A stretch of DNA of 56,592 nucleotides from an uncultured Lachnospiraceae bacterium (lineage in GTDB: Bacteria > Bacillota > Clostridia > Lachnospirales > Lachnospiraceae). The notes beneath the pieces were generated by a model. That model had not been told where the DNA came from. It searched no databases and saw only the letters and a list, made by a program, of their open reading frames with translations. Positions 8,739 through 15,811 of this stretch are shown here, in pieces. The translations under genes and the position numbers were made by a program. The stretch is taken from the NCBI GenBank assembly GCA_900553355.1, contig USDK01000010.1:1-56592 (forward strand). The letters are read 5' to 3'. Every line of letters begins with the position of its first letter. Positions within the stretch are counted from its first letter, which is position 1.

Positions 8739-9710
8739 ATGAAAATACTGATCATCTCCGGTTTCCTGGGTGCAGGAAAAACTACGTTTATTAAAGAAAT
8801 GTCCCGGAAAATACAGCGAGATTTTGTGGTCATGGAAAATGAATACGGCGAAACCAACATGGACAGCGCCTTCCTGAAAGGACAGGAAAACCTGAATATC
8901 TGGGAATTGACAGAAGGTTGTATCTGCTGCTCCACAAAGTCGGACTTCGCCTCTTCCATCCTGACCATCGCAAACACCCTGGATCCGGAGTATCTGATCG
9001 TGGAACCCACCGGTGTAGGCGTTCTTGGCAACGTTATCCGTAATATCCAGCAGATTGAGTATGAGCGGATCACTCTCTTAAGCCCGGTCACTATCGTAGA
9101 TGCGGACTGTTTCCACCGCTGCATGAACGACTACCCGGATATCTTTCTGGACCAGCTGCGTTCTGCAGGTACCATCGTGATCTCCAAACGCAGCTTTCTT
9201 TCAAAAGAAGAAAACCAATTTGTAAACATGCTGAAGGATCTGGCTCCCGATGCGACCGTTCAGGCGGAACATTATTCACACCAGGACGTCTCCTGGTGGA
9301 AGGGCCTTCTGGAAAAAGATCTCCAGGGAAATGTGCTTGAATCCCAGGACCAGGCCACGCCGGATCTGGAAACCTTCTCCTTAAAAGACGTTGCCTTCTC
9401 CGGCGGCACAGATCTTCTGTGCTTCCTGGAGGATCTTATACGCGGAGAATTCGGCTATATCTGCCGTGCAAAGGGCGTCGTAAATTCTGATCTTCTTTCC
9501 GTCCGCTTTGATGTGGTCGATACCGCCTACAGCATTACAGGATTTGACGGCAAAGATCCCTCTCAGGGCGTATTTATCGGCAGAAATATAAAAAGGAATA
9601 CACTGAGGAAGCGTCTGCTCCCACAGTATATTCCCGGTTCTTCTCTGCGTCTTCCAAAGCGCGGCGCTGACAGGCTCTCTACTGTCCGGCCAGCGAGTAC
9701 ACCCACATAG
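8739..9710 (+). CDS. COG0523 (CobW-type) GTPase, putative metallochaperone
   Basis: G3E-family P-loop GTPase of 323 residues. The Walker A motif is GFLGAGKTT (8-16), the metal-binding CxCC motif is CICC in WELTEGCICCST, and the switch/Walker B region is LIVEPTGVG. The G4 guanine motif is unusual: VISKRS where NKxD is expected. COG0523 proteins deliver zinc, cobalt or iron to client enzymes. Its position 21 bases behind a zinc alcohol dehydrogenase suggests that enzyme as client (inference). The last 32 bases overlap, tail to tail, the end of the C39-like peptidase gene on the other strand. Confidence 0.85.
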   Translation: MKILIISGFLGAGKTTFIKEMSRKIQRDFVVMENEYGETNMDSAFLKGQENLNIWELTEGCICCSTKSDFASSILTIANTLDPEYLIVEPTGVGVLGNVIRNIQQIEYERITLLSPVTIVDADCFHRCMNDYPDIFLDQLRSAGTIVISKRSFLSKEENQFVNMLKDLAPDATVQAEHYSHQDVSWWKGLLEKDLQGNVLESQDQATPDLETFSLKDVAFSGGTDLLCFLEDLIRGEFGYICRAKGVVNSDLLSVRFDVVDTAYSITGFDGKDPSQGVFIGRNIKRNTLRKRLLPQYIPGSSLRLPKRGADRLSTVRPASTPT

Positions 9711-10632
9711 CCCTGGTCTGTCCCTGGATCTGGGCATAAGTCCAGGTTCTGGCACTGTTTTCTTCACTAAAAGGATCATTGATCCTGATCTGTCCATTTT
9801 CATATCCGGTCATAACGATAAAGTGACCGTTCTGAGTAAAATCTCCAGGTCCCATACTGCAGATCACCGGATGTCCGGCCAAAAGCTCTGCGGCCAGCTG
9901 CTGCTCGCTTAAGAATCCACTGTAACAGGACAGTCCCCAGTTTGCCCCCGCCTCGGACATGAATGCCCAGTAGGTATTATTCTCTTCGTCTACATAATGA
10001 TTCGCCGTCCCATAGGCCGCCGTCACAGCCGGCGTTACCGTCGGATCATGGGTCAGTCCGCAGACCACCATCGCCATACAGGTAGGTCCGCATCCGCTGA
10101 CCGCCACCACACTGGTCCCATAGGGGGCATAGCCCCATCTTTCATCCCACTGAATCAAAAGAGGGATCTGGCCGTCTACATAATCATCCCCGATATCTTC
10201 TGCAAAGATCTGTCCCTGCTTCTCTCCGTAATCTTCCACGTATTTCACCGTGGCAGGATTTTTGTCAAGAAGCTCGATCACACCTTCTGGATATCCCTGC
10301 ATCGTTGCTTCCATCCGGATCCGCTCCAGATGTTCGTCTGCAGTCTCCACTTCCGTTCCCGCCTCTTCTCCGGCCTTTCTCCACAACTCCTCCTGCTGCC
10401 TGGTCAGAGAAATCTCTTTGGAGTCTGCATCCCGGTTTTTCCCAATAAAATAAAACCCGGAAAGAATACCGGCAGCCGCCAGTACGGCCACAAGCCCGAT
10501 TATCAGCCAGTATCTTTGCACCTGTTGTCTTCTCTTGGATGGATTTTTCTGACCTTGTAAACTCATCTGAACGTTCATCCTTTCACTTCTCTGCCGTTTC
10601 CCTGCCCCATGTCTGTAGTGTTCATTATACAT
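9679..10632 (-). CDS. Membrane-anchored C39-like cysteine peptidase
   Basis: A 317-residue single-pass protein: a basic N-terminus, one membrane helix (about residues 43-65, WLIIGLVAVLAAAG), a charged linker, then a C39_2-type peptidase domain outside the cell. The catalytic cysteine is in SGCGPTC, the histidine in NGHFIVMTGY and the aspartate in INDPF, all in the expected order. No ABC transporter is adjacent, so it is not a standard bacteriocin leader peptidase; wall or peptide processing is more likely. Start choice is uncertain: ATG at 10632 has AAAGGA five bases upstream, while ATG at 10566 is also possible. Its end overlaps the GTPase gene by 32 bases. Confidence 0.85.
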   Translation of the reverse strand: MYNEHYRHGAGKRQRSERMNVQMSLQGQKNPSKRRQQVQRYWLIIGLVAVLAAAGILSGFYFIGKNRDADSKEISLTRQQEELWRKAGEEAGTEVETADEHLERIRMEATMQGYPEGVIELLDKNPATVKYVEDYGEKQGQIFAEDIGDDYVDGQIPLLIQWDERWGYAPYGTSVVAVSGCGPTCMAMVVCGLTHDPTVTPAVTAAYGTANHYVDEENNTYWAFMSEAGANWGLSCYSGFLSEQQLAAELLAGHPVICSMGPGDFTQNGHFIVMTGYENGQIRINDPFSEENSARTWTYAQIQGQTRAMWVYSLAGQ

Positions 10633-10677
10633 CACAGTCCTTTACTGGCACAACTTAAAGAAATCTTAAATTTCCTC

Positions 10678-10706
10678 TTGCTTTTTCTGAAAAATGATGA
10701 TATGAT
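10678..10706 (+). promoter_or_regulatory. Probable promoter of tRNA-Gly
   Basis: TTGCTT (10678-10683), a 17-base spacer and TATGAT (10701-10706), followed by the tRNA 38 bases downstream. This fits a vegetative sigma-factor promoter. Confidence 0.6.
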
Positions 10707-10744
10707 ATAACACGTTCACGGGAAATTTCATAACAGGTTATCAT

Positions 10745-10815
10745 GCGGGTGTAGTTCAATGGTAGAACACCAGCCTTCCAAGCTGGATACGTGGGTTCGA
10801 TTCCCATCACCCGCT
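10745..10815 (+). tRNA. tRNA-Gly (anticodon TCC)
   Basis: A 71-base cloverleaf: acceptor arms GCGGGTG/CACCCGC with discriminator T, D arm GTTC...GAAC, anticodon stem CCAGC/GCTGG around the loop CTTCCAA, and T arm GTGGG-TTCGATT-CCCAT. The 3' CCA is not encoded. A run of six T after the gene is a likely terminator. It is a lone tRNA gene with no integrase nearby. Confidence 0.97.
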
Positions 10816-10883
10816 TTTTTCATATCCAAAATTCTTTGTTTCCACATCATTCAGTATCAAACATATCAAAAGGAGGTCTCACC

Positions 10884-11825
10884 ATGAAAATTGTATTTCT
10901 GGACGCAAAAACCATCGGGGACGACATCGATCTGAGTGCCTATGACACCTTAGGCGAAGTCGTCAAATATTCCTTTTCTCTTCCGGAAGAGGTGCCGGAC
11001 CGGGTCCAGGACGCCGACGTGATCATCGTCAATAAAATCCGGGTAGACGAAGCCGCCATCGGCTCTGCAAGAAACCTGAAGCTGGTCTGCGTCACTGCCA
11101 CCGGAACGAACAACCTGGACAAGAAATATCTGGACGGGCGCGGCATCGCATGGCGGAATGTAGCCGACTACTCCACCGAATCTGTAGCCCAGCACACCTT
11201 CGCCATGCTGTTCTTCCTGCTGGAAAAACTTCGCTACTATGACGATTATGTCAAAGAAGGACGTTACATCAACGATACCGTCTTTACCCACTTCGCGGAA
11301 CATTTTTATGAATTAAAGGGAAAAGTATGGGGAATCATCGGACTTGGGAATATCGGCAGACGAGTGGCCTCCATCGCAGAAGCCTTCGGCGCAGACGTGA
11401 TCTATACCTCTCCTTCCGGCAGCGCGCCTCAGCCCGGCTATCATCAGGTAGATATGGATACGCTCCTTGCCGGGTCAGACATCATATCTGTCCACGCGCC
11501 GCTGAACCAGTATACAGAAAATCTGATAGACATGAACGCCCTTAAGAAAATGAAAAAATCCTGCATCTTTCTGAATCTGGGCCGTGGCCCTATCGTCAGA
11601 GAGCAGGATCTGGCAGATGCACTGATGCTGGGAGAAATTCAGGCAGCCGGACTGGACGTCCTCTGCCAGGAGCCGATGAGCCATGACAATCCGCTCTTTG
11701 CCATCAAGGACAGCAAAAAGCTGTTTATCACTCCTCACATCGGCTGGGCAAGCGTAGAATCTAGAACCCGGCTGATGGATATCATTTTTCATCAGATCAG
11801 AGAATTTTTCGAACTGCCAGCATAA
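10884..11825 (+). CDS. D-2-hydroxyacid dehydrogenase
   Basis: NAD(P)-dependent reduction of 2-oxoacids to D-2-hydroxyacids; the family includes glycerate, hydroxypyruvate and D-lactate dehydrogenases. The protein has 313 residues. The nucleotide-binding motif is GIIGLGNIGRRVA; catalytic arginine is in LNLGRGPIV, the glutamate in LCQEPM and the histidine in TPHIGWAS. The ATG at 10884 follows AGGAGG at ideal spacing. The frame is open further upstream through the tRNA, which is not coding. Its stop lies inside the converging LspA-like gene (29 bases overlap). Substrate not determinable. Confidence 0.9.
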   Translation: MKIVFLDAKTIGDDIDLSAYDTLGEVVKYSFSLPEEVPDRVQDADVIIVNKIRVDEAAIGSARNLKLVCVTATGTNNLDKKYLDGRGIAWRNVADYSTESVAQHTFAMLFFLLEKLRYYDDYVKEGRYINDTVFTHFAEHFYELKGKVWGIIGLGNIGRRVASIAEAFGADVIYTSPSGSAPQPGYHQVDMDTLLAGSDIISVHAPLNQYTENLIDMNALKKMKKSCIFLNLGRGPIVREQDLADALMLGEIQAAGLDVLCQEPMSHDNPLFAIKDSKKLFITPHIGWASVESRTRLMDIIFHQIREFFELPA

Positions 11826-12252
11826 GAGATCCGGCTGCCAGATACAGGTCGGCCAGATTCGCAGTCAACTTTGAAAAAAACGGGGACTTCGTGCGAAAGC
11901 CGATATAGTCCACTACCTTCCCCCTCCACAGCCGGTCCAGGAGATTTCCTGTGGCGCCGGCGGCGGCCAGGGTGGATCCTGTCTTCTCGATCCAGTGTCC
12001 CCGCCTCCACATCATATATATCCAGTGGGCAAACACCGATATACCTGCCACGGCAGAGACATCTCTCACCACTTCCGGATATCTTTGCAGTGTTCCCAGA
12101 GCAAATCCCGGATTATACACCTTGCGCAGGAGAAGCTTTCCACCCGGTATCGCCCTTTCTTCTTTCTGATCCATATTGTCTTCTACATATTGTTTGATTG
12201 CTTCATCTGTTCCCAGGAGCAGAAGAAACAGTCCGGGCATCCATCTGGTCAT
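11797..12252 (-). CDS. Signal peptidase II-like membrane protein (LspA family, diverged)
   Basis: A 151-residue protein with the layout of lipoprotein signal peptidase: four membrane helices and the conserved boxes in order, DEAIKQYVE, NPGFALG, GATGNLLDR followed by VVDY, and NLAD near the C-terminus. The two catalytic aspartates (VVDY and NLAD) are kept. It is more polar than standard LspA, especially in the first extracytoplasmic loop, so it may be a paralogue with a special substrate rather than the housekeeping enzyme. It starts directly after the stop of the coiled-coil gene and is probably cotranscribed with it and the subtilase. Confidence 0.75.
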   Translation of the reverse strand: MTRWMPGLFLLLLGTDEAIKQYVEDNMDQKEERAIPGGKLLLRKVYNPGFALGTLQRYPEVVRDVSAVAGISVFAHWIYMMWRRGHWIEKTGSTLAAAGATGNLLDRLWRGKVVDYIGFRTKSPFFSKLTANLADLYLAAGSLMLAVRKIL

Positions 12253-12543
12253 CTACATATCCTCTCGGATCCTTACGATCTCTTCTTCCTGTCTCTCGAT
12301 GGACTCTTCTCTCTTTTCGATCGCCTCACAGAAGGTAATATAATCTGTGTCCCGGATCTCTCCATGCTGGAATTTTTCATACACCATGCGTCCGATATCG
12401 ATCAGATCCCTTTCATTGGCCCTCTTCAGAGAGCGGATCTCACTTTTTATCTTCTGAATCTCCAGCGTATCACTCGTCTTTTTTCCCAGATCACTCATGA
12501 CGTCCGAAAATTTCTGTTCCATGTCTTTAAAAAAATCTGCCAT
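12253..12543 (-). CDS. Small coiled-coil protein, unknown function
   Basis: A 96-residue, highly charged, mostly helical protein with no membrane segment, no signal peptide and no cysteine ligand cluster. Heptad-like patterns run from about 28 to 45 and 68 to 95 (EKREESIERQEEEIVRI). The start at 12543 has AAAGGAGAGG a few bases upstream. It sits between a subtilase and an LspA-like gene and its stop abuts the next start. I do not recognise the family; a scaffold or stress-associated role would be a guess. Confidence 0.8.
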   Translation of the reverse strand: MADFFKDMEQKFSDVMSDLGKKTSDTLEIQKIKSEIRSLKRANERDLIDIGRMVYEKFQHGEIRDTDYITFCEAIEKREESIERQEEEIVRIREDM

Positions 12544-12573
12544 TTCTTTCCTCTCCTTTTATCCTGCGCCTGA

Positions 12574-14277
12574 TCACAGCTGCCGGAGCTGATCCAGGGA
12601 CTGATATACATTCAGCGTCCCGTATCCCCATTCCCGGTTGGGATATTCCATAGAATCCCTCTGTCCTGCACCCAGTACGATCGTGTTGCGGATCTGTATG
12701 GAGTTGACGCCATCGATATCCGGCTGTGTCTTCAGCCATTCCATCAAAAGCGCCGACGCCCCCGCCGCGATCCCTGCCGCCGCGCTGGAACTGGTCCTGG
12801 ATACAAAATCTCCTCCCGCTCCGGCGCCCGTCACCTCTGCTCCGGGCGCAGCGTAATCTGGCTTAATGATTTCACTTCTAGTATACCCTCTCCCAGAATG
12901 AATATCAACTCCATTGTCTTTTCCATTATAGTAGGCTACTGTCATCGCCGCCCTGGCACTGCCCGGTTCTGTCAGGGTCGTATCGGCGTCTGCCTCCAGG
13001 AAAAACACCTCGCCGGACAGGAATTCCTGGACCGGCAGCCAGATATGTACCTCTCCCACTGCCCGCTGTACCGACAGGATCTCCAGCCTCCAGATTCCTT
13101 CGGCCGGGTCCTGAAATCTGAGAAAGATCAGCTGGGAGTCATTATTTTCCAGCAAAAGGCGGTATTCAATGGATACGTCTGTCCCGTCAAACGTAAAAAA
13201 CAGATCGTATTTCTGTCCTTGTCTCAGGGAGATCGGACGGGTCCTTTCCCCGGAAGGTGAGACTACCAGAACAGTCACCACATCCGGAAGCTTCGCCCAG
13301 ATCTCTGCTGAAAAACCTGTCACTCCTGCTCCCACCCGGATTTCTGCCGGAACCGTCTCCTGATCGTCTAAAAACCGGTGAAAGAAATGATGGCGGTTCG
13401 CCGCCTCGTTCCCGGTGCCTATGACCACCGCCCGGTCCGTGGTATAGGCATATTCATCCAGCACCGCGGAAAGGAGGGAAGATCCATTGTGACCTCCCAT
13501 ATTGGTTCCCATCGCGATACAGACCACCAGTGGCATCCCTCTTTTCTCCGCCAGGCGGTTCAGATATGCAAGCCCCAGGATGATGTCATTTTCCTGATAA
13601 CAGGGAGCGTCCGCACGGATCGCATAAAAAGACTTCAGATAGTCTTTCGCAGGCTTCAGCTTCACCACCCCAATCTCTGCCTCCGGGGCAGCTCCGATAA
13701 ACCGCTGTTCCGGCATGGCGCTTCCTGCCGCCACGCTGGCAAGAAAGGTTCCATGTCCTTCCTCATCCACGCTGGGAACGATCCCAAGCGGATTCTCCGA
13801 CCGGAGCGCCTCATTAATCTGGCTTTCCCCGTATTCACTCCCATAATCAAAGCCTTTCGGAGTTCTTCCCTGCTGCAGGGTCTGATCCCAGATCCCTGCA
13901 ATTCTGGTGGTCCCGTCCAGCCTCTGGAATACTGGATTCCTATAATCAATCCCCGTGTCCACGAACCCGATCATCACTCCTTCCCCCATCACCTGCAGAG
14001 CCGGGAAATTCTGCACTGCACTGATTCCCGCCGCATTGACCGCATCCATATCGAGCGGTGTATAGCAGCTGGGAATCGAATAGTAGCCGTATTCATAAAA
14101 CGACAGCGGCCTCCTCCCCTCCCGGCCGATATATAATACCTGATACCCAAAATCTCCCTCCTGGAGACAATAACTGTTCTCATCCAACGGGCCGATTCGG
14201 TTTTCCCGGTAGTTCGGGATCAGAAAATCCCAGAATTCCTGGGACATGATTTTTTCCCTGCATCCTTGCTCTGCCAT
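12574..14277 (-). CDS. S8 family serine peptidase (subtilase, Csp-like)
   Basis: A 567-residue subtilisin-fold peptidase. The catalytic triad is visible: Asp in GFVDTGIDY, His in EEGHGTFLASVAAG, and Ser in RTSSSAAAG near the C-terminus, where RTS replaces the usual GTS. There is no signal peptide or pro-domain of the secreted subtilisin type. The long insert between His and Ser, and the size, resemble the Csp germination proteases of clostridia; this role is an inference from family resemblance. The ATG at 14277 is preferred because GAGGTG lies seven bases upstream, but that site is inside the stem of a terminator-like hairpin. Confidence 0.85.
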   Translation of the reverse strand: MAEQGCREKIMSQEFWDFLIPNYRENRIGPLDENSYCLQEGDFGYQVLYIGREGRRPLSFYEYGYYSIPSCYTPLDMDAVNAAGISAVQNFPALQVMGEGVMIGFVDTGIDYRNPVFQRLDGTTRIAGIWDQTLQQGRTPKGFDYGSEYGESQINEALRSENPLGIVPSVDEEGHGTFLASVAAGSAMPEQRFIGAAPEAEIGVVKLKPAKDYLKSFYAIRADAPCYQENDIILGLAYLNRLAEKRGMPLVVCIAMGTNMGGHNGSSLLSAVLDEYAYTTDRAVVIGTGNEAANRHHFFHRFLDDQETVPAEIRVGAGVTGFSAEIWAKLPDVVTVLVVSPSGERTRPISLRQGQKYDLFFTFDGTDVSIEYRLLLENNDSQLIFLRFQDPAEGIWRLEILSVQRAVGEVHIWLPVQEFLSGEVFFLEADADTTLTEPGSARAAMTVAYYNGKDNGVDIHSGRGYTRSEIIKPDYAAPGAEVTGAGAGGDFVSRTSSSAAAGIAAGASALLMEWLKTQPDIDGVNSIQIRNTIVLGAGQRDSMEYPNREWGYGTLNVYQSLDQLRQL

Positions 14278-14337
14278 AAAAAAACACCTCATATATCTGA
14301 TCTGTGGGAAGTTTTCCCTCAGCTCAAATATATGAGG
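14278..14337 (-). terminator. Terminator-like hairpin between clpX and the subtilase, containing the subtilase RBS
   Basis: CCTCATATAT (14328-14337 read on minus) pairs perfectly with ATATATGAGG (14287-14296), with an inner GGGAA/TTCCC stem, and is followed by seven T that run up to the subtilase ATG. It can end clpX transcription and at the same time hides the subtilase ribosome site GAGGTG in its 3' arm. Confidence 0.75.
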
Positions 14338-14368
14338 CGTCCTGTTTTATCATTCGTCCATATCTATT

Positions 14369-15796
14369 TTATGAAAGTCTTGGCACTTCCTGCCCCCGAA
14401 GCTGGATGACAGGTCCTCCGGTCCCTTCTATGTATTCTCTGGTAATAGTCACCTGACCGATGCTGTCGTCCTTTGGAATCTCATACATGATATCCAGCAT
14501 AAATTCCTCGATGATCGCCCGCAGCGCTCTGGCTCCCGTATCCTTCTTCATCGCCTTCTCGGCAATGGCCGTCAGCGCATCGTCATTAAAGTCCAGCTTT
14601 ACCTCATCCAGGGCCAGCAGCTTCTGATACTGCTTTAAGATAGCGTTTTTCGGCTCTTTTAAAATCTTTACCAGCATCTCCTCATTCATACCGTCCAGCG
14701 TGAATACGATAGGAAGTCTGCCCAGGAACTCCGGAATCATTCCGAAATTACGCAGGTCTTCTGTGGTCACCTTAGAAAGGATCGTCTTGTCGTGATCGTA
14801 CTTATCCTTCAGATCCGCACCGAAGCCGATAGAGGACTGCTTGGTCAGACGCTCCTTTATGATTCCTTCCAGATCCGGGAAGGCGCCTCCGCAGATAAAC
14901 AGGATATTCTTCGTATTCACTGTGGTAAGCGGAACCATGGCATTCTTGCTGTTGGCACCCACCGGCACTTCTACATCGCTTCCTTCCAGGAGCTTTAACA
15001 TCCCCTGCTGAACCGACTCACCGCTGACATCCCTCTGGCTGGTATTTTTCTTCTTGGCGATCTTGTCGATCTCATCAATAAAAATGATCCCCTGCTCTGC
15101 CTTTTCTACATCGTTATCCGCGGCCGCCAGAAGCTTGGATACTACGCTTTCAATATCGTCCCCGATATAACCGGCCTCCGTAAGAGACGTGGCATCCGTG
15201 ATAGCAAGCGGCACATCCAGGATCCTTGCCAAAGTCTTTACCAGGTAGGTCTTTCCGGACCCTGTAGGCCCGATCATCAGCATATTGGACTTTTCGATCT
15301 CGATGTCATCCATGCTGTCTGTAGCCACACGCTTATAGTGGTTGTATACTGCCACGGACATGGCCTTCTTTGCATACTCCTGTCCTACCACGTACTCATC
15401 CAGGCTGGCTTTGATCTTATGAGGCGCCGGAATATTCCGGATATCGATGAGCGGCTTTCTCTCCTCGCCCTCTTTTTTCTTTTTCACCTTCTGCTGTCTG
15501 GGAATACTCTGTTCTAAGTCCGACATATTCATAAAATGTACACCGGGCATATTCAGAAGCTGGCTGTAGTCGATCTGTCCGCCCTTCATGGCGTCAAAGC
15601 TTTTCTGCATACAGTCGCTGCACACACAGATATGATTCGGCAGATCGATCATCTTTCCGGCCACGCTTTCCGGTCTGTGGCACATAAAGCAGATCTTCTC
15701 ATACTCGTCTTCTTTGTGTTCTTCTGTCCCCTTGCTTCCGGCGGTGGTGTCTACGGTTTCCATCTCTGTGTTTTCATTTCTGTCCTGTTCCGACAT
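14369..15796 (-). CDS. clpX: ClpX-type AAA+ unfoldase
   Basis: ATP-dependent protein unfoldase of 475 residues, somewhat longer than usual ClpX. The N-terminal zinc finger has CFMC and CSDC pairs; Walker A is GPTGSGKT, Walker B IIFIDEID, pore loop GYIG, and the ClpP-docking IGF tripeptide is present in SSIGFGADL. So it can probably act with ClpP, although no clpP, tig or lon gene is adjacent. The 30-40 residue linker after the finger is Lys/Glu-rich. It starts 15 bases after ligA and belongs to the same operon. It may be a second ClpX of this family rather than the one linked to clpP. Confidence 0.88.
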   Translation of the reverse strand: MSEQDRNENTEMETVDTTAGSKGTEEHKEDEYEKICFMCHRPESVAGKMIDLPNHICVCSDCMQKSFDAMKGGQIDYSQLLNMPGVHFMNMSDLEQSIPRQQKVKKKKEGEERKPLIDIRNIPAPHKIKASLDEYVVGQEYAKKAMSVAVYNHYKRVATDSMDDIEIEKSNMLMIGPTGSGKTYLVKTLARILDVPLAITDATSLTEAGYIGDDIESVVSKLLAAADNDVEKAEQGIIFIDEIDKIAKKKNTSQRDVSGESVQQGMLKLLEGSDVEVPVGANSKNAMVPLTTVNTKNILFICGGAFPDLEGIIKERLTKQSSIGFGADLKDKYDHDKTILSKVTTEDLRNFGMIPEFLGRLPIVFTLDGMNEEMLVKILKEPKNAILKQYQKLLALDEVKLDFNDDALTAIAEKAMKKDTGARALRAIIEEFMLDIMYEIPKDDSIGQVTITREYIEGTGGPVIQLRGQEVPRLS

Positions 15797-15811
15797 CGTC
15801 CATCCCTCTTT

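Noticed and set aside
10745..10815. tRNA-Gly as attachment site for an integrated element
   Set aside because: No integrase, no repeated 3' tRNA fragment nearby, and flanking genes have normal composition.
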